Positions 16,613 to 24,978 of a DNA stretch of 64,000 bases are shown one piece after another; position 1 is the stretch's first letter, and each line of letters begins with the position of its first letter. The position numbers were made by a program, and so were the translations under genes. This stretch comes from Streptomyces luomodiensis. GTDB lineage: Bacteria > Actinomycetota > Actinomycetes > Streptomycetales > Streptomycetaceae. The DNA lies in NCBI RefSeq assembly GCF_031679605.1, contig NZ_CP117522.1:3224001-3288000 (forward strand), written 5' to 3'. A model generated the notes under the pieces. That model worked only from the letters and a program-made list of their open reading frames with translations, did no database searches and was not told the DNA's origin.

Positions 16613-17360
16613 CTTCGAGACTCAGGTACAGGCGGGTGCCCCGGGGCTCGTAGCCGACCCGTTCGTAGACGCGGCGGGAGCCCTCACCCGCGTACTCCAG
16701 CCATACCGACCGGGCTCCGCGCGCGAACATCGCCTCGGTCAGCGCGGCGGTGACGGAGGCGGCGACGCCCCGGCCCCGGAAGGCGGGCCGGGTGCCCACG
16801 CCCGCCAGTTCCGCGGTGCCCACGGCGGGCGCCGAGCAGGTGGCCGCACCGGCGCAGCCGCCGTCGGGGGCGCGGACGAACCGGACCGCGCCCCCGCCCT
16901 CCTGGACGCGGCGCAGCCGGTCCGCCCCCTCGGGGGAGGCGGCGAACTCGCCGAACGCCTCGGACAGCGCGGCGTCGATCGCCCGGTAGTCCTCGTCCGT
17001 GGCCGGGACCGCCACCGGGACGGCCGCCGTGCCGCGCGGGATGGTGAGCCGTTCCGGGGTGCAGACCAGATACGCGTGCACCGCCTCCACGGTGAACCCC
17101 GCCGCGCGCAGCGCGGGCTCCACGGCGGGTGCGGCGTCCGGCGCGAACTCGAGCCGGGGCTTGAGGCCGCGCACCCGGAACGCCTCGATCAGCTCCCGGA
17201 CGTCCCGGGCGGTGGGCCGGGCGGCGGGCAGCGGGGTCGCGTAGTTGATGTACGGGCTGGTGGTGCCGGGGTCGAACCCCGCCACGAAGCCCCCGGTCTC
17301 GATGAGCACGGGGCGGCGGCGGAGGTTGGCGACGGCGAAGCCTTGGACGTCGGTGCCCAT
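16608..17360 (-). CDS. GNAT family N-acetyltransferase
   Basis: This 250-residue protein has an N-terminal half typical of two-lobed GNATs (GFVAGFDPGTTSPYINYA). The acetyl-CoA site is in the C-terminal half: AGVGTRPAFRGRGVAASV, with the R-G-R-G-V-A pyrophosphate loop near 190. YERVGYEPRGTRLYL closes the fold. Start is ATG 17360. It is convergent with the AlkZ-like gene. The acceptor substrate is unknown. Confidence 0.85.
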   Translation of the reverse strand: MGTDVQGFAVANLRRRPVLIETGGFVAGFDPGTTSPYINYATPLPAARPTARDVRELIEAFRVRGLKPRLEFAPDAAPAVEPALRAAGFTVEAVHAYLVCTPERLTIPRGTAAVPVAVPATDEDYRAIDAALSEAFGEFAASPEGADRLRRVQEGGGAVRFVRAPDGGCAGAATCSAPAVGTAELAGVGTRPAFRGRGVAASVTAALTEAMFARGARSVWLEYAGEGSRRVYERVGYEPRGTRLYLSLEG

Positions 17361-17495
17361 GGTGATGTGACCTCACGAAGAAAGCGAAGACAGGGAACGG
17401 ACCTGCGTGGGGCCGCCGCGAGGAAACGGGTGTGGCACCGATGCGTCAGTGCCGACGGCGGCCGCTGGCGGACGCCGGGTTCATGGGCTTCAGTC

Positions 17496-17545
17496 CTTCG
17501 GAATGCGGATGGAATGCGGATGGAACACGGATGGAACGCGGGAAT
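17496..17545. repeat. 11-bp tandem repeat between genes
   Basis: Units close to GGAATGCGGAT recur four to five times, degrading rightward. The surrounding gene-free stretch (17361-17608) holds no ORF I trust. It should contain the promoter of the GNAT gene. Confidence 0.7.
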
Positions 17546-17608
17546 GCGCGGTGTTGTGCCGGCTGAGCGTACGCGATCCTCCCACCCGGTGTCAGGATCA
17601 CGGGCGGG

Positions 17609-19108
17609 TCAGCTCCATGCCCGTCGTTCCCGGCCACGGGGGTCGTCGAGCTGGATCCACTCGGCGTCGATGCGCAGGGTGGCCCGGCGTTCGGTGTCGT
17701 ACGGGTCCCAGCCGGGGTCGCCGGTCCGGGCGAACCGGATCCAGGTCTCGTGCATCCGGGCGGCGAGACCGGCGGGCGGCTCGTCGGGGCCGAGCAGGGC
17801 AGCCGGTCCCCGGAGTGCGGGCAGGTGCGCGAGGTCGAAGACGAAGGGGAGGTCGACCGCGTGGGTGGCGCCCAGTTCGCCGTCCAGGGCGTGGGAGCGC
17901 CACGCGAACTCGTACGCGAAGGTGGCCGAGCCGGGGTGCGCGGCGTGGGCGTCGGCCAGGGCCCAGCTGCCCGCGCCGAACAGCGCGTCCCCCATGATGG
18001 CGGACCGCAGCTCGGCGGCGGACGCCTCGGGGCGGGCCTTGCGGTACGCCTCGACGAGCTGGGCGGGACGCGGATGCGAGCGCGCCGCCGCCGCGTCGAC
18101 GTCCTCGGCGGTGGACGTGGCGTACCTGCCCACGGGGACCAGGTAGAGGTTGCCCTCCTCGGTGGTGGTCCCGACGAGCAGGTCCACCTCGGCGGCCAGG
18201 CCGGCGGCGACGGACGCGGCGGGCTGCGTGTCGAGGACCAGGCTGAAGGGGCTGAGCCCGATCAGCGGGTCGTGGTGCGTGGCGGTGCGCAGATCGATGC
18301 CCGCGAGCCGGGAGGCGGCCTCGGCCAGACGGTCGTCGGGGATCCGGGCGAACGCGTCGGCGTGCGGCGCTACGCCCAGGGCCTCGGCCGCCGCCCGGGT
18401 GACGCGCGCGGCCTGCTCGGTGGTGAACGCGCCCAGGCCGCTGCCGCTTTGGACGACCGCCCGGCGGACGAGGCCCGCGGCCTCGGGGGTGGCGAGGACG
18501 CCGCCGACGATGGTCGCCCCGGCCGACTGGCCGAAGAGGGTGACGTTGTGCGGGTCACCGCCGAAGGCGGCGATGTTCTCCCGGACCCAGCGCAGGGCGG
18601 CGATGACGTCGAGCAGACCGCGGTTGGCGGGCGCTCCGGGGAGGTCCAGGAACCCGGCGATGCCGAGCCGGTAGTTGAGGGTGACGAGGACGACGCCGTC
18701 ACGGGCGAAGGCGGAGCCGTCGTACAGCGCGGACCGTGTCGACCCGGCGACGAAGCCGCCGCCGTGGACGAACACCATCACGGGCAGGTCGCCGCCCGTC
18801 GCGGCCTCGGGCGTCCAGACGTTGACGGTGAGGTAGTCCTCCCCTCGGCACCAGCCGTCGCCGAAGTAGGGGGACATGTCGATGGTGCCGAGCCTGCGCT
18901 CGGCCTGGGGCGCGTTGGGCCCCGGTACGGTGGCGTCCCGTACGCCGTCCCAGGGCTCGTGCGGCCGCGGCGGGGCGAACCGGCCGGCGCCGAGCGGAGG
19001 GGCGGCGTAGGGGATGTTCAGGAAGACGGCGGTGCCGGTGCCGTCCTGGCGCAGTCCGCGCACCGCGCCCCGTGTGGTGGTCGCGACGGGACCGGGTCGG
19101 TGGTTCAT
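17609..19108 (-). CDS. Type-B carboxylesterase
   Basis: This 499-residue alpha/beta hydrolase has the oxyanion loop HGGGF at 115-119 and nucleophile Ser195 in LFGQSAGATI. The acid is Glu317 or 318 in GTTTEEGN and the base His416 in GATHAVDLPF. The full-length family opening (RGAVRGL... FLNIPYAAPPLG) is present and there is no signal peptide, so it is cytosolic. It follows the metallo-hydrolase gene by 21 bp in the same direction, suggesting a catabolic two-gene operon acting on an ester or lactone. Substrate unknown. Confidence 0.9.
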   Translation of the reverse strand: MNHRPGPVATTTRGAVRGLRQDGTGTAVFLNIPYAAPPLGAGRFAPPRPHEPWDGVRDATVPGPNAPQAERRLGTIDMSPYFGDGWCRGEDYLTVNVWTPEAATGGDLPVMVFVHGGGFVAGSTRSALYDGSAFARDGVVLVTLNYRLGIAGFLDLPGAPANRGLLDVIAALRWVRENIAAFGGDPHNVTLFGQSAGATIVGGVLATPEAAGLVRRAVVQSGSGLGAFTTEQAARVTRAAAEALGVAPHADAFARIPDDRLAEAASRLAGIDLRTATHHDPLIGLSPFSLVLDTQPAASVAAGLAAEVDLLVGTTTEEGNLYLVPVGRYATSTAEDVDAAAARSHPRPAQLVEAYRKARPEASAAELRSAIMGDALFGAGSWALADAHAAHPGSATFAYEFAWRSHALDGELGATHAVDLPFVFDLAHLPALRGPAALLGPDEPPAGLAARMHETWIRFARTGDPGWDPYDTERRATLRIDAEWIQLDDPRGRERRAWS

Positions 19109-19129
19109 CTCTCGTCCTTTCCGCGGGCC

Positions 19130-20044
19130 TCAGAGCTGTTCGGAGTACGCGGCGAAGGGCGCCCAGCCCTTGATGGTGAACGCGCTGCCGTCGCGCGCCA
19201 CTTCCGCCGCGCCGTGGCCGCCCAGGTGGGCGGGGATCACCAGCGCGTTGTTGTCGGCCGCCCAGCCCAGGACCTTGCGGCGGGTGGCGCGGGCGCCCGC
19301 GGGGTCCTCGCAGAAGCAGCTGTTGACGTCCGGCTCCAGGATCTGCACCGGGGTGTGCAGCATGTCGCCGACGAACACCGCGCGGTCCGAGCCGGAGGTG
19401 AGGGTCAGCACGGAGGCGCCCGGGGTGTGTCCGGGGGCGGCGTCCAGGCGCAGGTTGCCGTCGATGCGGTGGCTGTTCTCCCACAGCAGCGTCTGGCCGG
19501 CCTGGTGCACCGGGGCCACGCTGTCCTCGAAGACGTTCTGGTTGCCGTAGCCGGACCGCGGCTTGTGGCCGTTCTCCGGGTTCCAGAAGTCGAAGTCGTC
19601 CTTGGGCATCAGATAGGTGGCGTTGGGGAAAGTGGGCGCCCAGTGCCGCCCGTCCAGATACGTGTTCCAGCCGACGTGGTCGTTGTGCAGATGCGTGTTG
19701 ATGACGATGTCCACGTCCTCCGGCGCGACACCGGCCCGCGCGAGATTGTCCAGGAACGCGGTTTCGAGACGGCTCCAGACCCGCGCGTACGGGCGCTCCT
19801 TGTAGTTGCCCACGCCGGTGTCGACGAGGATGGTCCGGCCCTCACTGCGCAGCACCCAGGTCTGGATCGCGGACACCACGACATGGGTCTCGGGGTTCAC
19901 GAAGTCCGCGTCGAGCCAGGAGGAATTGTCCTCCCACACCTCCTTCGAACTCTCCGGGAAGAAATCCTCGCGCTTGATGTCCACGGGTCCGAAATATTCC
20001 CATACCCGGGTGACGGTGACATCGCCGAGCTCGATCTGGTCCAT
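19130..20044 (-). CDS. MBL-fold metallo-hydrolase
   Basis: This 304-residue protein has the zinc-binding motif THLHNDHVGWN (His118, His120, Asp122, His123), then APGHTPGAS, VFVGDMLH and IPAHLGGHG for the remaining ligands. Start ATG 20044 has AAGGAG seven bases upstream. The family includes quorum-quenching lactonases, alkylsulfatase-like and methyl-parathion-hydrolase-like enzymes. Length and spacing resemble the lactonase/MPH side. It is first in an operon with the type-B esterase. Confidence 0.88.
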   Translation of the reverse strand: MDQIELGDVTVTRVWEYFGPVDIKREDFFPESSKEVWEDNSSWLDADFVNPETHVVVSAIQTWVLRSEGRTILVDTGVGNYKERPYARVWSRLETAFLDNLARAGVAPEDVDIVINTHLHNDHVGWNTYLDGRHWAPTFPNATYLMPKDDFDFWNPENGHKPRSGYGNQNVFEDSVAPVHQAGQTLLWENSHRIDGNLRLDAAPGHTPGASVLTLTSGSDRAVFVGDMLHTPVQILEPDVNSCFCEDPAGARATRRKVLGWAADNNALVIPAHLGGHGAAEVARDGSAFTIKGWAPFAAYSEQL

Positions 20045-20063
20045 GGGTGCTCCTTGAGAATCC

Positions 20064-20107
20064 GGGGAATCGGGGAATGTGGGGAATCGGGGAATGTGGG
20101 GAATTCC
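20064..20107. repeat. 17-bp GGGGAAT tandem repeat in the leader of the MBL gene
   Basis: GGGGAATC plus GGGGAATGT (17 bp) occurs twice and is followed by a third GGGGAATT. It lies 20-63 bp upstream of the MBL start, so it is probably in the transcribed leader or core promoter. Confidence 0.8.
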
Positions 20108-20293
20108 GTCGGGGAAAATCCCGCCGAGGCTTTCGCCTGCTTCCTGGAACCGTACGAACGCCCCGGTGCACGCGGTATCCGTAAGGTGACTGCACCTGTG
20201 CACGGCTCGGGCGGCGGGCCCCCGCGCTTGTAATGTGGGCGGCAGGCGGCGGGGCGGCTCCCGTCGGGGAGAGTCACGATTCCTGGAGACTCC

Positions 20294-23101
20294 GTGGACG
20301 AGCACACTGCCGGCGCCGGCGCGGTCAGCGGACCGGAGCCGGACGCGGCGGAGCCGATCGTCGGCCGGGACGCGGAGCTGGCACGCCTCTTCCACGCGGT
20401 GGACTCATCGGCCGACCCGCTGCTCATGCTCGTCGGGGACGCGGGCGCGGGGAAGAGCACGCTGCTGGACGCCGTGGCGCGCCGGGCCGAGGCCCGCGGC
20501 GCTCGTGTGCTGCGTGCCCGCGGGAGCGAGTCGGAGTCGAGCCTCGCCTTCTCCGCGCTGCACCAGGTGCTGCGGCCGGTGCCGGCCGAGGTGGCCGCGC
20601 TGCCGGAGCGGCAGCGCGCGGCGCTGCACCAGGCCTTCGGTGCGGGTTCGGCCGCGGCCGAACCCGACCTCATGCTGATCGGGATCGCCGTCCTGGGCCT
20701 GCTGTCGGCCCTGGGCGAACGGCATCCGGTCCTGGTGGTGCTGGACGACGCCCAGTGGTGCGACCGGGCCTCCCTGGACGCGCTGTCCTTCGCCGCCAGA
20801 CGGCTGGCGGGTGAACCGGTCACGCTGCTGGTCGGCGCCCGCGCCCAGCCGCCGGGGCTCGACCGTCGGGTACCGGTGCTCACCCTCGGCCCGCTCGACG
20901 ACGCCGCGGCCAACCGCCTGCTGGACCTCCGGCCGGAGCGCCCCACCGGCAGGACCCGGGCGCGCATCCTGGACCAGGCCGGCGGCAACCCGCTGGCACT
21001 GACCGAACTGGCGAGGGCGGCCACCGAACCGACGAGCGGGGCCACCGCGCACGACGCGGCCGCCCAGCCGCCGGCCGCGGGCCCGTTGCCGCTCACCGAA
21101 CACCTGGAGCGGATCTTCGCCGCCCGTCTGCACGAGCTGCCCGCCGCCACCGCGCGGGCCCTGCTGCTCCTGGCCGCGATGGACACCGAGGACTCCGCGA
21201 TCGCCGCCTCGGCCGGACTCGGGCACACCGAGGACGACGCGTGGCCGCCCGCCGAGCGGGCCGGACTGGTCCGGCGGACCGGCCGGGACGTCCGGTTCCG
21301 TCATCCGCTGGTCCGGTCCGCCGTCTATCACGCCGCGCCCTTCGACGCACGGCGTACGGCCCACCTCAGGCTGGCCGAGCTGCTGCGGGACGAACCCGAC
21401 CGGCGTGCCTGGCACCTCGCCGCCGCCTGCCCCGGTCCGGACGCGGCCGTGTCGGCGGAGTTGGCCGAGACCGCGGACCGGGCTCGCCGCCGTGGCGGCT
21501 ACGCGGCGGCGGCCAGGGCCCTGCACCGGGCCGCGGAACTCGCGCCCCGGCGCGAGGACAGCGCCCGGCTGCTGGTCGAAGCCGCCGCCACGGCCGTGTT
21601 CACCGGCGATATCGCCTGGGTGGAGGAGCTGGCCGCCGCGGCACGGGCGCGCACCGACGACGCGGCGCTGCAGGCCGCCGCCGCGGTGCAGGTCGGGCGG
21701 CTGGCGGCGATGACCGTGCGGCACACCGCGGTCTTCGCCCGGCTCACCGACACGGCCGAGCGGCTGACGGCCGCGCAGCCCGCCACCGCGCTGGACCTGC
21801 TGGCCGGCGCCGCCGTGGTCGGCTTCTACGGTGGACGGGACAGTCAGCGGCAGCGCGTCCGGGAACTCCTGCGGCGCCTTCCCGAGGACGCGTCACCCGG
21901 CTGGCTGCGCACCTGGGTGCGGGCCGTGTCGGACCCCTTCGCCGACCGGGCCGAGCTGCTCGGTCTGCTCCCCCGGCTGGCCGCCGAGGTGGCACACCGG
22001 CCCGAGCGGCTCACCACTCTCGCGATCATGGCGTGGGTGCTGGACGAGACCCCGCGCGCGGTCCGCGCCTTCGACGAGGCGTTCGCCCGCTGGGAGCTGC
22101 GGGGGCCGCTGCCGGCGGGGCTGGGCGGCGCGGCCGCCTGGAGCTATGTGGAATGCGGGAGATGGGAACAGGCCCGCGCGGAGTGCGCCCGGGTGAGCGC
22201 GGTCGGTTCGGCGGCCGGCCTCGGCCACGCCGTGGCGTGCGCGGCCACGGTGGACGCCACCGTGCTGGCCTACCAGGGCGACGCGGCGGCGGCCCGCGCC
22301 CGCGTCGAGGACGCGCTCGCCCTGGTCGATCCGCTGGAAAGCCGCTCGGTGGCCGTCTACGCCCGGCGCGCGCTCGGCGCCGCGGCCGCCGCGGAAGGCG
22401 CGTACGAGACCGCGTACGACCAGCTCCGCATGGTCTTCACGGCGGATGGCGCTCCCGTGCACTACCACGCCTCCTACCCGGCCCTCGCGGATCTGGCCGC
22501 CGCCGCGGTGCGCGGGGGGCGACGCGAGGAGGCCGCCGCGATCGTCGAGCGCTCCGCACGCGCCCTCGCGGCGGGCGCCTCACCTCGTCTGCGCGCGCTG
22601 ATCAGCCGCGCACGGGGCCTGCTGGCGGACCCCGAGGAGGCCGAACCGCACTTCCGGGCGGCCCTGGCCGACCCGGCGCTGGCGCACTGGCCCTTCGAAC
22701 GCGCCCAGACCCTGCTGGATTTCGCCGAGTGGCTGCGGCGCCGGCGGCGCATCGCGGAGGCGCGGGGGCCGCTCACCGAAGCCCTGGAGACCTTCCGGCG
22801 CCTCGGCGCGCGCCCGTGGATCGAGCGCGCCCGAGCCGAATCGCGCGCCGCCGGCCTCGATGTGACGGACACGGCCCCCGACGCGATCGCCGAACTCTCC
22901 CCGCAACAGCAGCAGATCATCAGGCTGGCCGCGCGCGGGCTGACCAACCGGGAGATCGGCGAGAAGCTCTTCCTCTCCCCGCGCACGGTCAGCTCGCACC
23001 TCTACCGCAGCTTCCCCAAGCTGGGCATCACCGCCCGCTCCCAGCTGCGCGACCTCCTCGAGGGCGGCCTCGCGACGGCCGGCCGCCACGGGCCCGGGTG
23101 A
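20294..23101 (+). CDS. LAL-type LuxR family transcriptional activator with AAA/NB-ARC-like ATPase
   Basis: This 935-residue regulator has Walker A GDAGAGKST at 48-56, Walker B VLVVLDDAQW near 147-155 and a long helical tetratricopeptide-like middle. The C-terminal LuxR HTH reads LSPQQQQIIRLAARGLTN, then SPRTVSSHLYRSF, about 868-920. LAL proteins switch on antibiotic or sugar-catabolic operons. The GTG start at 20294 follows GGAGACTCC weakly. It is divergent from the MBL/esterase operon across 249 bp, making that operon a candidate target. No partner ligand can be seen. Confidence 0.88.
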   Translation: MDEHTAGAGAVSGPEPDAAEPIVGRDAELARLFHAVDSSADPLLMLVGDAGAGKSTLLDAVARRAEARGARVLRARGSESESSLAFSALHQVLRPVPAEVAALPERQRAALHQAFGAGSAAAEPDLMLIGIAVLGLLSALGERHPVLVVLDDAQWCDRASLDALSFAARRLAGEPVTLLVGARAQPPGLDRRVPVLTLGPLDDAAANRLLDLRPERPTGRTRARILDQAGGNPLALTELARAATEPTSGATAHDAAAQPPAAGPLPLTEHLERIFAARLHELPAATARALLLLAAMDTEDSAIAASAGLGHTEDDAWPPAERAGLVRRTGRDVRFRHPLVRSAVYHAAPFDARRTAHLRLAELLRDEPDRRAWHLAAACPGPDAAVSAELAETADRARRRGGYAAAARALHRAAELAPRREDSARLLVEAAATAVFTGDIAWVEELAAAARARTDDAALQAAAAVQVGRLAAMTVRHTAVFARLTDTAERLTAAQPATALDLLAGAAVVGFYGGRDSQRQRVRELLRRLPEDASPGWLRTWVRAVSDPFADRAELLGLLPRLAAEVAHRPERLTTLAIMAWVLDETPRAVRAFDEAFARWELRGPLPAGLGGAAAWSYVECGRWEQARAECARVSAVGSAAGLGHAVACAATVDATVLAYQGDAAAARARVEDALALVDPLESRSVAVYARRALGAAAAAEGAYETAYDQLRMVFTADGAPVHYHASYPALADLAAAAVRGGRREEAAAIVERSARALAAGASPRLRALISRARGLLADPEEAEPHFRAALADPALAHWPFERAQTLLDFAEWLRRRRRIAEARGPLTEALETFRRLGARPWIERARAESRAAGLDVTDTAPDAIAELSPQQQQIIRLAARGLTNREIGEKLFLSPRTVSSHLYRSFPKLGITARSQLRDLLEGGLATAGRHGPG

Positions 23102-23121
23102 CGCGCCCCGAGGCCATGGGG

Positions 23122-23166
23122 CGTGGCCCGGTCAGGCGCGGCCCGGTCAGGCGCGGCCCGGTCTTG
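23122..23166. repeat. 15-bp tandem repeat after the LAL gene
   Basis: Three units of about GTCAGGCGCGGCCCG follow one another, the last imperfect. They lie between the converging LAL and SDR genes. No clear terminator stem is visible there. Confidence 0.7.
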
Positions 23167-23180
23167 CGCGGCGCGGACGG

Positions 23181-24089
23181 CTACGCGCGGGACGGCTCGC
23201 CGGTCCGGAAGTAGTGGCCCTCGCCGAGGTCGTCGAGGAGCCCCGGCCGGGTCGGCTGCCACCCCACCAGCTCGCGGGTCAGGTCGCTGGAGGCCGATCC
23301 GTCGGCGGCCACCATGGGGGCGAGCCAGCCGAAGTGCTCGCCGGCGTCCTCGGGAGAGATGGCGGCCACGGGAAGGCCGAGGTGCCGGCCGATCGCCTCG
23401 GCGAGGGTGCGGACCGGTATCCCCTCCTCCGCGACGGCGTGCAGCGCCGATCCCGCCGGTGCCTTCTCCAGGGCGAGGCGGTACAGGTGTGCGGCGTCCA
23501 GCCGGTGCACGGCCGGCCAGCGGTTCGACCCGTCGCCGACGTAGCCGGAGACGCCCTTGGCGCGGGCGATGTCGATCAGGGTCGGGACGAAGCCTCGGTC
23601 GCCCTCGCCGTGCACCGAGGGGGCGGGGCGTACCACGGACGAGCGCACGCCGCGCGACGCCAGCGAGAGCATCGCCTGATGGGCGGCGGCTCGGGGCGTC
23701 GCCGCGGGGTCCTGCGCGTCCCGCTCGGTGGCCACCCGGCCGGGCGCGAGTCCGAGGACGCCGGTAGTGATCACGAAGGGGCGGTCGGTGCCCTCGAGCG
23801 CGCCGCCGATCGCTTCGATGGCCGCCAGATCGGTGCGGGCCGCCTCGGCGAACCGCGAGAAGTCGTGGACGAACGCGAGGTGGATGACCCCGTCGGACGC
23901 GGCGGCACCCGCGTGCAGGCTGTCGAGGTCCTCCAGGGAGCCTCGGTGCACCTCGGCCCCGGCCGCGGCGAGGGCGGCGGCGGAAGCGTCCGAGCGGGCG
24001 AGGCCGAGGACGTGGTGACCGGCGTCGATGAGTTCGGGAACGACGGCGGAGCCGATGAATCCGGACGCACCGGTGACGAAAACGCGCAT
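23181..24089 (-). CDS. NAD-dependent epimerase/SDR-like oxidoreductase
   Basis: This 302-residue extended SDR has the N-terminal Rossmann motif VTGASGFIGS (residues 5-14) and the family segment SVHGEGDRGFVPTLIDIA. The usual Tyr-x3-Lys is replaced by AAHQAMLS in the catalytic helix. The enzyme may therefore bind NADP and an isoflavone- or quinone-type substrate without classical SDR chemistry. Start ATG 24089. It is divergent from a TetR gene with two operators in the gap, so it is very probably TetR-repressed. Confidence 0.85.
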   Translation of the reverse strand: MRVFVTGASGFIGSAVVPELIDAGHHVLGLARSDASAAALAAAGAEVHRGSLEDLDSLHAGAAASDGVIHLAFVHDFSRFAEAARTDLAAIEAIGGALEGTDRPFVITTGVLGLAPGRVATERDAQDPAATPRAAAHQAMLSLASRGVRSSVVRPAPSVHGEGDRGFVPTLIDIARAKGVSGYVGDGSNRWPAVHRLDAAHLYRLALEKAPAGSALHAVAEEGIPVRTLAEAIGRHLGLPVAAISPEDAGEHFGWLAPMVAADGSASSDLTRELVGWQPTRPGLLDDLGEGHYFRTGEPSRA

Positions 24090-24146
24090 GAGAGCTACTC
24101 CGGGTGAGTGGATGCCGCCCCGCGCACACCTGTGGCGAGGACAGTC

Positions 24147-24163
24147 ATGTCAGTGACTGTTAT
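24147..24163. promoter_or_regulatory. TetR operator, distal copy
   Basis: ATGTCAG-TGA-CTGTTAT is an imperfect version of the perfect palindrome at 24181-24197. Their centres are 34 bp apart. It lies on the SDR-gene side of the divergent region. Confidence 0.7.
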
Positions 24164-24180
24164 CAACAGTACCACCACCC

Positions 24181-24197
24181 ATGACAGTGCCTGTCAT
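24181..24197. promoter_or_regulatory. TetR operator, perfect palindrome
   Basis: ATGACAG-TGC-CTGTCAT has 7-bp arms that are exact complements around a 3-base spacer. It lies 17 bp before the TetR start, in the position expected for autoregulation. Confidence 0.8.
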
Positions 24198-24214
24198 CAC
24201 GTAGGATGCGCGGT

Positions 24215-24787
24215 ATGGGTCGATGGGAGCCGAACGCACGTGGCCGGCTGGCGCAGGCGGCGCTGGAGCTGTACATCGAGCACGGCTTCGAGCAGACGAC
24301 GGTTGCCAAGATCACCGAACGGGCGGGACTGACGGAACGCACCTTCTTCCGGCACTTCGCCGACAAACGCGAGGTCCTGTTCGCCGGTACGGGCACGATG
24401 CTGGACCACTGCGTGAGCGCCGTCGCCGAGGCCCCCGACGCCGCGACACCGATGGAGATGATCGCCGCGGCCCTGGACGCCATGGCAACCGAGTTCCAGG
24501 GACGCGCCGAACTCATCCGGCAGCGCCAGGCCGTCATCGAGGCCCACCCCGAGCTGCGGGAACGGGAGCTGATCAAGCTCGCGACCTGGGCCGCGGCGCT
24601 CACCGACGCGATGCGCCGGCGCGGCGTGGACGCACTGACCGCCCACCTGACCGCCGAAACCGGGATCGCCGTGCTCAAGGTGGCGTTCGCCCGCTGGATC
24701 ACGGAAGCGGAATCCGGTCAGCGGCCCCTGGCCCAGCTCATCGGGGAATGCCTGGACAGGCTCGGCACCGTGACCGCGAGCCGCTGA
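24215..24787 (+). CDS. TetR family transcriptional repressor
   Basis: This 190-residue protein has an N-terminal HTH (RGRLAQAALELYIEHGFEQ, ITERAGLTERTFFRHFADK, about 9-58) and an all-helical ligand domain. Start ATG 24215 has AGGA nine bases upstream; ATG 24206 is in frame. Two operators lie in the 125-bp gap to the divergent SDR gene, which should be its main target. The inducer is unknown. Confidence 0.9.
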   Translation: MGRWEPNARGRLAQAALELYIEHGFEQTTVAKITERAGLTERTFFRHFADKREVLFAGTGTMLDHCVSAVAEAPDAATPMEMIAAALDAMATEFQGRAELIRQRQAVIEAHPELRERELIKLATWAAALTDAMRRRGVDALTAHLTAETGIAVLKVAFARWITEAESGQRPLAQLIGECLDRLGTVTASR

Positions 24788-24912
24788 CCGTACGCCGACG
24801 GCGCCCCGATGACCGCACGCCGACGGCCCGGAAGACCGTACGCCGACGGCCCGGAAGACCGTACGCCGACGGCCCGGAAGACCGTAACGCCGACGCCCCC
24901 GATGACCGTAAA
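24788..24912. repeat. 23-bp tandem repeat after the TetR gene
   Basis: About five to six units of GACCGTACGCCGACGGCCCG plus three bases (GAA) follow the TetR stop. The central three are near identical and the outer ones drift. It directly precedes the terminator hairpin. Confidence 0.85.
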
Positions 24913-24919
24913 CGCCGAC

Positions 24920-24948
24920 GGCCTGGGCAGCTCGTCGCTGCCCAGGCC
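24920..24948. terminator. Perfect 12-bp terminator stem
   Basis: GGCCTGGGCAGC-TCGTC-GCTGCCCAGGCC lies between the converging TetR and transporter genes and can end both transcripts. Confidence 0.85.
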
Positions 24949-24978
24949 GGTCGATGTCGCCGCGATGACCAGGCCGGC

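Noticed and set aside
17750..20233. A plus-strand open frame of over 800 codons
   Set aside because: It lies antisense to the esterase and metallo-hydrolase genes, which have full active sites. Long antisense frames are normal in very GC-rich DNA.
24788..24912. CRISPR-like 23-bp repeats
   Set aside because: The units are contiguous with no spacers; it is a tandem array.
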